Shown in pieces: positions 55,065 to 64,000 of a stretch of 64,000 bases of DNA. Under the pieces are notes generated by a model. It had not been told where the DNA came from. It worked only from the letters and a program-made list of their open reading frames with translations, and did not search any database. Origin of the DNA: Adiantum capillus-veneris (taxonomy: Eukaryota > Streptophyta > Polypodiopsida > Polypodiales > Pteridaceae); assembly GCA_014529385.2 (NCBI GenBank), contig CM043961.1, forward strand, positions 10,776,478 through 10,840,477, in the 5' to 3' direction. Within the stretch, counting starts at the first letter, position 1, and the number at the start of each line of letters is the position of its first letter. Made by a program: the position numbers and the translations under genes.

Positions 55065-56545
55065 CTAGGCCAGTTTTAGGGTCCAATTGTACTTTTGACC
55101 ATACAAGAGTGTTCACAGTGTCATAGAGATCCCAAATATTTTTTCAAAATTGAATTTGGACTCATTTTGACCAGTCCAAACTGCATTTCACTATTTTGGC
55201 TATAACTTTCACAAACGGTATCGGATTGGAAAAGTTTTTATATCAAAACGTAGCCTGACAGCGGCTCTAAAGATCTTAGAGCAAAACTTGAACTAAATGT
55301 ATGCCAATGGCAACCATTTAGTTCAACTTTGAAAAAAACATCGTTTGAGGCCTCAAAATTCATCCGAAAGTTAGGGGTGTCTAAAAGCGACAATTTACGA
55401 GAATTGTGACGAAACGGTTGCGCTTTTGGTTATTACTAAGAAAAAATAAAAAAATCCATAATCCACATGAAGAAAAGACTGACGAGAGGCCTGAGCACTA
55501 CAAAGAGAAGAAGGTACAGGAAAACGATGAAACTTCACGAAGTATGTCTCAGCAGCCACTACAACAGCCGAAGAACTTGTCACAAAGCAGTGTCAACAGG
55601 CAACCGACAAGTCATAAAAGTCAGAATCGAGTCGCTAAGCCACAAAATGAGTGAGGTGTTAGTCCCAAAGCTTCAAGTAATATTCTCTGTGGTCTAAGCA
55701 TCTTAGCTATTCTAGGTACTGCTCAAGCTGGAAGAGTTGAGCATATTTACGTTGTGTCGCTCATGCTGGTATATGTGAGCAAAAGAGTCGAAGTCTAAGT
55801 ACTTAAGTCTGGTGAAGTGAAGGAGAAGGCACTCACGTACTGAGCACAGTGAGATACGAGTGGAGAAACTCTACATCGAAAACCCTTCTTGGAATGGTGG
55901 AAGCTATTGAGACATCTTTTGATGTCACATGTGCTATATTTATTCCTCGAAACACCCATCATCTCCTTCTGTCACATTGCATGCTTTTGTTGACAAATTT
56001 CTCGTATGCATATAGAGTGTCCCATAATTGGCACTTGCATCAGGCACTCTTTCCGTGTTTCACCCAAGCACTCACCTTTCATGAACATGTACTTCACGTT
56101 CAACTGCTCAACTCCAATAAGAGGGTATACCAAAGGCATTTTTTTCCCACCGGGTTTTTTCTCTTTGGTCATCCAGGTTTTAGACCCTAATCTAAAGACA
56201 CCTATCACCATCCTATTGTACATATTCCTTCTACATCAACAATAAGGAAATGCTACTCAAATCAATTGACAAATGAATTGGAGCACCAATTTCAGATCAT
56301 AGCATACTTCTCCTCAATGGCGAGTCGAAGAATGACCTACAATGACAAAGCTGCAGACAACACTAACAACATGATTGCACAGAACAAAGAAGTCACCAAT
56401 GAAGAAGAGCAGACATAAAAGTAATCAGAGGATCTCAAAAGATGAATGGTTATGATGATAGATGTCCGCTCTAATGGATCATAGTTCTTGTTGTGGTTCG
56501 ACAAAGATACAAGCAGTGCAACAGATGAAGCCAAAACAATAGCAA
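55065..56545 (+). other. Interior of the LTR element, no recognised gene
   Basis: An 82-codon frame at 55406-55654 is hydrophilic and lysine/glutamine-rich (HEEKTDERPEHYKEKKVQEN) with no known domain. A minus-strand frame at 56223-55972 (LGSKTWMTKEKKPGGKKMPL) is also unassigned; it might be another captured fragment, antisense. Nothing resembles gag or pol. Confidence 0.4.
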
Positions 56546-56547
56546 AG

Positions 56548-56578
56548 TGTTGACCGCTGGGTCAACATCACAACATAA
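56548..56578 (+). repeat. Misplaced copy of the LTR start
   Basis: TGTTGACCGCTGGGTCAACA, then TCACAACATAA, matches the first 31 bases of the LTR with two changes. It sits inside the element, immediately before the captured helicase fragment. Confidence 0.85.
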
Positions 56579-56582
56579 ATCA

Positions 56583-57010
56583 TACAAAGTTGTCATTGCC
56601 TCACAAGATCAAAAAGCCAATCACTCAATTCTACAGATTGTAGAAGTTGTTTCTGAGAATCACAAATACTTTGAATTGACAGATTTGCTAGAGCAAATAA
56701 TGGATGGAGCTTTCTCTATCCATGATGATAAGAGTCAAGTTAAACGACATTGGGATCTTTTTGAATTTAGATCTGCCAGTAGACCTATAATGATAGAAAC
56801 AGATGCTGCAGCTCGGAGCGTGGATGTGAAAGACATAAAGTTCGTCATCAGTTATGATTTTCCTGAATCATGTGAAGACTATGTACATCGGATTGGACGA
56901 ACAGGACAAGCTACTGCAAAGGCTATAAGTCTATACTTTCTTTCCAACAATAAAACGACAGCAAAGACCACATCACCATCGACAATCAGGTCATGTCGGG
57001 GACGACATGA
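56583..57010 (+). pseudogene. Captured DEAD-box RNA helicase fragment (C-terminal helicase domain)
   Basis: The frame reads ILQIVEVVSENHKYFELTDL, LLEQIMDGAFSIHDDKSQVK, then DLFEFRSASRPIMIETDAAA, RSVDVKDIKFVISYDFPESC and EDYVHRIGRTGQATAKAISL. These are motifs IV-VI of a DBP2/DDX5-like DEAD-box helicase (HRIGRTG is motif VI). The part normally found between IMDG and SIHDDKSQ (about 29 residues, with motif Ia of domain 2) is missing without a frameshift, and no intron is seen, so the source was probably mRNA. It ends 15 bp before the 3' LTR. It is a fragment, not a working helicase. Confidence 0.9.
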
Positions 57011-57013
57011 ACG

Positions 57014-57025
57014 CGGAAGGGGGGA
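57014..57025 (+). promoter_or_regulatory. Polypurine tract
   Basis: GGAAGGGGGGAA lies directly before the TG of the 3' LTR, as needed to prime plus-strand DNA synthesis. Confidence 0.85.
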
Positions 57026-57026
57026 A

Positions 57027-57982
57027 TGTTGACCGCTAGGTCAACAACACAACATAACTCAAGTTTCGTATCAAAGTCTTATCTTTTGCGAGTTATGAAA
57101 TGCTGCGGATTATGGCTATGAACGTCATTTGTAATGAGTAGTTATTCTAGTTTCAGAAGCCGGGGTGCAATGGCACTTCCAGATTGTAAATACAAAGCCA
57201 TTTGACCCTTTCAACCCCAATTTTGGTTAAACCTAAGGTAGCCTTAGAATATAAGGTACCTAGGTCATTTTGTAAAAGGACTTTTTATCATAATCAAACT
57301 TAGCACTGCCGTCTACTGTGTGTGAGAGAGAAAGAGAGTGACTGTGAGCTTCATTCTCCCGCTATGCCCGGCTCGCTCAACACATTGGAGATCTGACTGC
57401 ACCATTGCTGTAGGCTCGAGGAGAGCTACGCGACAACACCAAGCATTCCACGCGAGACGAAGCGCACACGCCGACGCATCTACGAGCTATTTGTGGCCGT
57501 AAGTGTATCAAACGATGTCTGTTTTCTGCGTGCTAGTAGTCTATAGAATCGTGGTGACATAAGCTACGCATATGTACTCATAAAGTTCAGTTTCGGGCAC
57601 TTTCAAAATTCGGCTCTGTCATCCTACACGTTTTCTGCAGATGGGTTTAGAGTGAGGGTTTTGAGTGTAGAAGCTTAGGGACAGGTGTATCCTAGTGAGG
57701 GGATGGTGTTCCTTAAGTTTCCTACGAATCTTGCATGATTAGGTGAGCCACCTTACGCATGTGTGTATGTGGCTAGGTGGTGTAGTTGAGGGCAGTGAGG
57801 TTCTTGATTGTGGTTTAGTTGGCCTTCCAGAGTGTTGTATGTGTAGGATGGTCTCAGCTTGACAAGCTTAAGAGATTTCCTCCGTGTGCCTATCGTGTCA
57901 TCTGTGTCCTCGATTGACATTATGTTGATCTAGGTAGTGTTTGCATGCACTTCATGGGTGTGTGAGTCTCTCCCGTCCAACA
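57027..57982 (+). repeat. 3' LTR (956 bp)
   Basis: It has the same length and ends as the 5' LTR and is followed by GATAT. Confidence 0.95.
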
Positions 57983-57987
57983 GATAT

Positions 57988-59515
57988 GTTGTTTTTGTAT
58001 TGTCCAGTGCAAATATGATGCCAGATCAAAAGAAATGTATCATGCGTGCCATTCGTAAAGAATGTATTTTGGCAATCTCATCATGTGCAGCTGATCGCAT
58101 ACAACAAATTAGTGAAAGCGATGTCTACATCAAAGACATCACTAGCGCTATATGGGAGAACACAGAACGCAGGCTATGACTTGAAGTCAATACGAGTTGT
58201 TGAGTCCAGCTGGGATACGAGAATTTGACTCCCACCACAAGGTCAGGACAGTGTTGGGCAATATGAAAGTATGTTGCAAAGACTTAAAGGAAGATATCCC
58301 ACCTGCTTGGGATATGTCAAAATTAGAGCTATGGGATAAATTGTGGGAAGAACAGAAGGTAAAGATGAAGCATGTGAAAGCGCAGGACCAAGCAGCTTTA
58401 CCCAAGATGCGCAAGCAGCTTTGGGAGGTCGATCTGATGCTAGCGGCACCGGCACAATCATGCACACTGCTTTGAATGCAAAGTGCGCTCATCTTGTTGG
58501 CATCCCTCACAAAGCCTTGGTAGAAGGTATGAGGATTGGAGCAAGCTCCTTTGGTGTGTGTACATTGTACACTATCAAAGGCATCTCATTTTTTCCAGAC
58601 CACATTTCATGTGGGAAAATGTTACAAGGGAGGGAGTGAGGCGAAATTTGACAGCTTTCAGACAGAGCAAGGAATGCAAACGCTTCACCCCTCCATTGTA
58701 AGGTGCATTGGGTTTACTACAGAAGCTCCTTGGATCACGATATTCCCATACTACAATGGGGGTAACGTGGGCGACATGATGTGCCGCTTACTGTTGGCTC
58801 ACAGATTGTTCAGACGACATATGCACAAGCTACAACACGGCTGGAGGTCATTGCCTGTAGCAAACAATCCTGTAAGCGAGATAGACACGGTGCAGATCAA
58901 AGCAGTGGTCGAGAAAATGCCGGCAATTTGTCATGCCTTAATCGACGGCGTTGCGGCTGCCCACTCGGCCGGTATAGTGCACAGTGACCTGCACTCGTTC
59001 AACGTAATGTTGGACTTTACTCGTGCCAATAAACCCTGCGTGGATATCATTGATTGGGGTATGATGCTGAGAACACCTGCTCAGCGTGTAGCAAATAATT
59101 ATTTGTCTCCAAGTGCACAGTCGGACGAAGCAGTTTTGAATGTACACAGAGCAGGGAATGCCGAGATGGCTAAGCGACCGTGGATTGCTCCCGAACTATA
59201 CGATCCACGGGTGCGCAGATGCATACACTAAAAGCCAACGACATTTATGCATTGGGCTATCTGTTCGACATGCTGGCAGATTTTTGGAGTGCAACCAGAA
59301 AATTTTATTTTCCAGACGAAGTTTTTCACCACCCGGACGAAGATGTTATGAGAGCTATTCGAATTAAAGTAGATTGTTGGATGAAGTTAAAAGAGCGGGA
59401 CCAAAGAAGGAATGTCTCTGACGTGTTGATATTTTTCAAAGAACATTTAAAGACAAACCCTAACCCTATGCAACGTCCACTTGTTGAACGTGCACCATCA
59501 TTTTATACGATTTAA
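57988..59515 (+). pseudogene. Protein-kinase-like gene, frameshifted
   Basis: The first coding-like text is at 58017-58179 (MMPDQKKCIMRAIRKECILA), after TTTTTGTATTGTCCAG, a plausible splice acceptor. Next is a helical stretch (DIPPAWDMSKLELWDKLWEE). The kinase N-lobe has a glycine loop IGASSFGV near 58530, then a shift at the T-run at about 58590. HPSIVRCIGF follows near 58690, the catalytic loop HSDLHSFN at 58980-59003 (histidine/lysine variant of HRDxKxxN), DWG at 59052-59060 in place of DFG, and WIAPELYDP near 59185. A second shift at about 59210 leads to ANDIYALGYLFDMLADFW and an end PSFYTI at 59513. The subfamily is unknown. The LTR element sits just upstream, possibly inside its 5' part. 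Confidence 0.75.
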
Positions 59516-59791
59516 ACATTTCTATGATATACATGTCTTGTCAAGTGTATTCTTTTTTTTATTGAAGTGTATTATCAATTTATCTGGTTTGAAGTGGTTC
59601 ACCTAATTGAGTCAATTATCTTTAATCATTTCAAATTTGTCATTTAACTGTCAATATTTCAAATTTGCCTTGTGGTTCAATTAGTCGCATTTGAAGTGGT
59701 GGTTTTTAGTGGATTCCGCGCAGTGTCCCAATATATATTTGCCAATGATATTAAATATTTGCCACTCTGTTGACTGCAGCTCTAAGAGAAA

Positions 59792-60361
59792 ATGGCCGAT
59801 CAAGAACAAGATATTGGCACCCAATCATTTCCTAATGATCAACAACAAGCGGTTGTTAATGCATTTCAGCGCATGAAGTCTCTGGCACACGGCATGTCGG
59901 CACAACAAGCGACGCATACTGCTCATCGACTCTCAAAGTGGGCAAATCCAAACCATATGCAGTGGAAAGAGATCAATAAAGAAGTGACAAAGGACATGAT
60001 CAAGACAATATGGCCATGTGAGGACGCAAAGATCAAGAAAGAAAGGTGGAAGGTTTCGAAGTGCACCCATGATGGTATCAAAGATAACACTGAGAGGATT
60101 TATTTGGAGGTTCATGGCCATCCCATGCACAATGCAGATTGTGCGCTATATTTTGCCAAAATGTTATATGTTCACTTTGTGCAACAGCGACTAGTAGACT
60201 TCTCGTCAAAGGAGACAACTGTTGCCACTCATGATTTAAGGGAGAGTTGGGTCACTTTCACTCGAGATGAGCTGGCATTGATAGTGGAAGGCGCCGACCT
60301 ACAATTAAAGAGAGAGAAGGATATTTACACGACACAGTTGGCAAGAAAGATGCAAAAATAA
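59792..60361 (+). CDS. Unknown protein, likely N-terminal part of the RING gene
   Basis: The 189-residue frame (MADQEQDIGTQSFPNDQQQA to QLARKMQK) is intact and has no domain that I recognise. It is mostly charged and helical, with a long basic/acidic mix (WPCEDAKIKKERWKVSKC). Adding one A to the A-run at 60354-60358 would fuse it in frame, via ITRLSIATQTPQPPQIR, to the RING frame starting at 60409. The pair is therefore probably one gene of about 345 codons with a one-base deletion, or a base miscount. It sits 275 bp after the kinase end; that gap (59516-59791) is AT-rich with no motif. Same strand as the kinase. Confidence 0.7.
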   Translation: MADQEQDIGTQSFPNDQQQAVVNAFQRMKSLAHGMSAQQATHTAHRLSKWANPNHMQWKEINKEVTKDMIKTIWPCEDAKIKKERWKVSKCTHDGIKDNTERIYLEVHGHPMHNADCALYFAKMLYVHFVQQRLVDFSSKETTVATHDLRESWVTFTRDELALIVEGADLQLKREKDIYTTQLARKMQK

Positions 60362-60408
60362 CACGTCTTTCTATAGCCACCCAGACACCGCAACCCCCAC
60401 AAATCCGG

Positions 60409-60825
60409 ATGGAGAAAATCATTCACCGCTTAAGTCAGGACGTTCAAACCCTAACACAGCGAGTGATTCCAACACCTGTACAAGGGACACACATCAACCA
60501 CCTTGTCTTGCATCCAGAGTTGATCCCCTCGTCTACTTCATATGCATCCTCATCTTTCCAATGTCCAGTGCGCTATAAAAATTTTGATGGATGCAGTGGG
60601 TACTATACATTGACATGTGGTCACTATTATCATTTAGTTTGTCTTATTCGTTTGATGCAAAACAATAGTCGATGCGCAATATGTTCACAAGATATTCCAC
60701 AAGGAATATATATTACGTTTGGCATGGAAAACGAATATAAATTCAAGCAAGCACGCCCAGATACCCCTAGCACAATTAGAAATCTGTTTGATGAGCAAGA
60801 TGCTGCTTTAGGGCAACACAATTGA
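60409..60825 (+). CDS. RING-H2-like finger protein (C-terminal part)
   Basis: RING fingers usually recruit ubiquitin-conjugating enzymes. In the 138-residue frame the finger spans residues 52-92: C52, C62, C70-x-H72-x2-H75-x2-C78, then C89-x2-C92 (CGHYYHLVC and CAIC). The first CX2C pair is incomplete (CPVR), so one zinc site may be weak. The N-terminal 40 residues contain a short helical stretch (IIHRLSQDVQTLTQRV). The frame is open upstream to about 60360 without an ATG, and the earlier entry explains why it probably joins 59792-60361. It converges on the hAT transposase, 130 bp from its end. Confidence 0.8.
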   Translation: MEKIIHRLSQDVQTLTQRVIPTPVQGTHINHLVLHPELIPSSTSYASSSFQCPVRYKNFDGCSGYYTLTCGHYYHLVCLIRLMQNNSRCAICSQDIPQGIYITFGMENEYKFKQARPDTPSTIRNLFDEQDAALGQHN

Positions 60826-60956
60826 GATCAACAAACTATGCAATATCATGACAAACTATGTACTATCGAGAATATTTTGTGGTGTAATTACTCAAAACAC
60901 ATTTGAATACAAGGTCTTTACAATGGTTTTTGACATTTACTCATTCTACTCTCAAG

Positions 60957-63163
60957 CTATATTGAATCAGTTGAGTTGTTATCTGGTTCTAAGTCTGAGT
61001 GTTGTGGTTCTCCTTGTAATTCAACCTCCACATCTATTATCAAATTCTCTTCTATTTCGTCTACAGTGCATTGAGATACACCAACATTGAAATCTTCTTC
61101 ATTTTCGTTTTGACAATCATACAACCAGGTTGGCATTTCCTCCTCGTAACCAGCACTTTCGATGTGATTCAGTATCTTTTCGTTGCAATACATATACACT
61201 AATTTCTCTGCTCTGTCTGCTAATAGTCTGTTGCGAATAGTGCTGTGAACATACTTGTACATACTCCAGTTTCTCTCTGAACTTGAATTTGTTGCACATT
61301 GGGCGAGTACTTTCATTGCAAGAGGACGTAAGGTAGAGTAATGCTCTCCACTATTCATCATCCACCACTTCCATGCAGGTTGCTCTTTTGTCATTACCTG
61401 TACAAAATCATTCGCAAAAGGTCCTTCTTTTAATCTAAATGCACTCATTTCTTTGATGCAATCAATTCAGTCCTGAACGTTGGAGTAGAACGTGTTGACC
61501 ACGTGATAGAAATCGCCTACCACCTCCATATTGGACATCAAATCTAAATTCCAACACTCTGGATCGAGCATGTAAGCCACGCTATGGAGTGGACTATGAG
61601 CACTCTTCCACCTTGCATGAAAATACTTAGCCAAAATTTTCCGTTGTTTGCGAGAGAATGGTAATCGCCAGTCCTTATCTACTACAGACTCTTTTAGCTC
61701 TTCAGGATTTTCAAGACTCTGTTGGACTGACCACCATGTCATTCACACTTTGCCCAAGTTTGGCGCCCTTTGATCAAGATTGCGGATCGCGAACATAATG
61801 GGCATCATTACATGGTATGCATCCATTACACTCCTCCACCAAGCAACCTTGTTTACATTGCCACATAGACATGTAATTTTATCTTTCACTGTTTCTTTCT
61901 GCTCAAGCTGCCATTCATCGAAGGCTGCGCAATTGAATGTGTCAATCACAGCACATTTATTACGGAGAAGTGATTCCAAGGTATAAAAGTGTGTGCAGAA
62001 CCGATTTTCAGTAGAAAGTTTCAGCATCACTCACATGCGCATCCTATACAAATCGAGCACTGTCTGTCGTTTCAAGATAAATTTCACAACCTGACGTGCT
62101 GTATCAATTATTTTGGCAAACCATGTGGTTTCTGCGCTAGTGTACCAATGTTTCAGCACCAAGTTCAAGTTGTGCGTATTACAACCATTGGCAAAAATGT
62201 GTGGAGAGCACTTCTTTATTAATTTACTGGCGCTTTTACAATTCTTTGCATTGTCCATCACAACTTGAACGACATGTTCAACACCAATTTCTTTAATTAC
62301 ATCAATCAAGACCTCAGAAATGTATTTGCCACTTTTAATTGCACCAGAACTATCAATCGCCTTTATAAACATTTCTCTCCTTGGACAAACCAGCATTACA
62401 TTGATCAATGGTCTTCTCTGAACATTTGACCAGCCATCACTCACAATTGTACATCCTAAAAGCGAAATATTTCGAAGTATTATTTTGCCAACACGCTCTT
62501 TGACTTCGATGTAACATTTGTCCAAGAAAACATTTCTTATTGTGTGATAAGAAGGAGCTGAAAATCCTGGACCAAACTCACCGATTTTCTTCCAAGCAGC
62601 CTTCCAATGATTGCTGTCTACCATGACCAAAGCACTTCCAATAAAGAATATTGCTTTGGCGAGTGTTATTTGTGCTTCTTCTAGAGACTGCACTCGAATC
62701 TTTGATGTAATGATTTTTGACGCATTTGACAAAGTCCACCTTCATTGTGACATTTAAAAGGAATACTGCGTGGAATTTCCTCTCCTTGTGCAGCTTGCTC
62801 TCCAAGGTTAGTTGGTGTCACTACAAGATCTGCGGAGTTAATATTTGACTCTGGGAACTTTTGATTCAAAGGCACAGAGCTATATATATGTCGTCTCTTC
62901 CCACCCTTTTTGGTGAGCTCTTCTCTCAAACGCTTTGCAACTGCAGGTGCCTGAGAATGTTCACATTTTCTACAATTGTTTTTAGCGCTACCCAGAAAAT
63001 GATCCCTAATACGTGGTGCACCGCCATATTTTGTTGTGTGACAAAATTTACATTGCCACTCCATATATCGGCCGCATATGTTGTGAGCATAATCCCACTC
63101 TTTGCCAGGAGCTTTTTTATTCTTTGGCTTCTTCGTACCACTTGTGCCCACATTTTGCTCCAT
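60957..63163 (-). pseudogene. hAT-family DNA transposase, minus strand
   Basis: The ATG at 63163 opens MEQNVGTSGTKKPKNKKAPG and a BED-type zinc finger (CKFCHTTKYGGAPRIRDHFL, then NNCRKC). One frameshift near 62715 leads to the DUF659-like catalytic part: PSYHTIRNVFLDKCYIEV, ISLLGCTIVSDGWSNVQRRP, VVQVVMDNAKNCKSASKLI and ANGCNTHNLNLVLKHW. It ends with the hAT dimerisation block AMKVLAQCATNSSSERNWSM and RLLADRAEKLVYMY. From 62732 to 60957 a single frame is broken only by TGA at 62031, 61743 and 61467. An acidic tail ends at 60957. I could not find terminal inverted repeats. Confidence 0.9.
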
Positions 63164-63169
63164 TACTTT

Positions 63170-64000
63170 TAAATTAAAACTGAAGAGAAAAGAACAAGAT
63201 GTTACAAACTGAAAACAATTTTTTTATTTTCAATATATATTATAATTTAAAAACCATTCAATATGAAAGTAACCATGATGCACAATATGAGATTTTCAAT
63301 GCACGCTAGTCAATCCACATATCGATCACCTATATTGTGAGCAACCATACACATTGCAATGTAATCTATACATGGCGTAATAACCATAACAATGCTATGA
63401 ATCTCTCTATGCAATTATTATTATAATGATTATTTATATGTCCACTTTGATTTGCAAACAATAAGACACATCTAATTTCATTTGCTACAAAAAAACAAAC
63501 GAAAGCAATAAAATATATAATTGGTCATTTCATGCACTGATCATCTATCGTAATAAATAATGCAATCTCTATATAAACCAATGCATGAACTAACGCAAAT
63601 AAATCTTCAATATAATCACCCAATTGGGGACTACTTGTACCCAGTGAAGGATTGTAGCCCACCCATGCAACCAATTCAATATATAAAAGCTATTTTAACC
63701 CAATCAAGGATTATAGCTCTTATATTGTAAATCAACTCAAATATAAGACTTCAAGGCTTTATATGCCCGACACACTAGTAGAGGACATCCGACCCTTGAC
63801 TATCGACTCGTCATTTACATATGCTCATCTTCTAAAAGCAATTACAGCCCTCATTTGGACCAATGGCTTCTTCTCAATGAGCATGATTCCCCAAGTTTTC
63901 AGTTGTTTTGGTTTCGTACCTTTATGTCGATAAACGAATAAAATTTTTTTAGAAGTGGTTACCGAATTAAGAATCACATCAGGCCCAAAAAAGGACCCGT
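63170..64000. other. AT-rich flank right of the hAT gene
   Basis: This should contain the 5' UTR and possibly one end of the hAT element, but I see no clear inverted terminal repeat. TAATTATA-type words and an ACCCA[A/G]T[T/C] repeat (63620-63710) are present. A 56-codon frame at 63763-63933 (MPDTLVEDIRPLTIDSSFTY) is too short to support. Confidence 0.35.

Larger units (their letters stand above)
52181..57982 (+). mobile_element. Non-autonomous LTR element with a helicase-gene fragment
   Basis: LTRs of 956 bp each (52181-53136 and 57027-57982) start TGTTGACCGCTAGGTCAACA and end GTCCAACA. GATAT (52176-52180 and 57983-57987) is the target duplication. A primer site lies just inside the 5' LTR and a purine tract just before the 3' LTR. 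The LTRs differ at about 27 positions by eye (about 3%), so the insertion is younger than the nested element at 11.3 kb. The 3.9-kb interior lacks gag and pol; it holds a palindrome array and a host helicase fragment. Confidence 0.95.

Noticed and set aside
55972-56223. Envelope-like gene in the LTR element
   Set aside because: The minus-strand frame has no signal peptide, transmembrane segment or similarity that I can support, and it is antisense to the element.
63763-63933. 56-codon frame near the right end
   Set aside because: Too short, with no domain, no neighbour support and AT-rich surroundings.

Overview
This window looks like nuclear DNA from a land plant with a large, repeat-rich genome. 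The evidence is plant-type LTR retrotransposons (a primer-binding site matching TGGTATCAGAGC next to a copia LTR, and a TTGGCGCCGCTGCCGGGG site next to another LTR), L1 LINEs with the plant zinc-binding RT domain and plant-type gag, telo-box motifs (AAACCCTAA), a hAT transposase and abundant CT/CA/TA microsatellites. I cannot name the species. The mix of LINE lineages would suit a fern, lycophyte or bryophyte, but that is a guess. There is no rRNA, no tRNA gene I can defend and no complete host gene. The only host-like coding sequence is two possible minus-strand exons near 19.4-20.0 kb and a few unplaced coding-like fragments.

Layout. 1-3.04 kb: 3' part of an L1 LINE (+). 3.04-6.5 kb: LTR, LINE and copia fragments, mostly minus. 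6.5-8.3 kb: unassigned, with a decayed tandem repeat. 8.34-17.96 kb: a truncated Ty3/gypsy element whose RT is split by a nested 4.9-kb gag-protease LTR element with a perfect 5-bp target duplication. 18-21.7 kb: a 45-base G run, an LTR-like segment and possible host exons. 22-28 kb: L1 ORF1 (+), minus-strand gypsy pieces including a repeat-bearing gag, and a minus LINE-B ORF1. 28-37 kb: three LINE-B copies head to tail; the first holds a telo-box-rich solo LTR. 38.7-44.4 kb: a nearly full-length minus-strand L1. 45.4-50.1 kb: LINE-C copies, one with a 761-codon open RT frame. 50.46-51.33 kb: an array of long hairpins. 52.18-57.98 kb: an LTR element with 956-bp LTRs, an array of 24-bp palindromes and a captured DEAD-box helicase fragment. 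58-60.8 kb: a kinase-like pseudogene and a RING-domain gene. 60.96-63.16 kb: a broken hAT transposase (-).

The strongest unexplained structure is the hairpin array. Six long stem-loops have stems that differ in sequence yet stay self-complementary, and each carries a version of the 12-mer TCGGTAACGCGG at a fixed place in a 16-21 nt loop. Non-Watson-Crick pairs are nearly all G.T as read on the plus strand, as expected if a plus-strand RNA (or single strand) is folded and selected for shape. Two more hairpins with a different shared loop lie just upstream. The array sits beside the kinase/RING/hAT block; removing the later LTR insertion (target duplication GATAT) brings the two within about 1 kb.

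A second theme is how the elements die. Four separate pol or transposase genes carry in-frame TGA/TAG/TAA codons over long stretches without frameshifts, which fits C-to-T decay of methylated DNA. Tandem duplications of about 65-220 bp are common in the dead elements.
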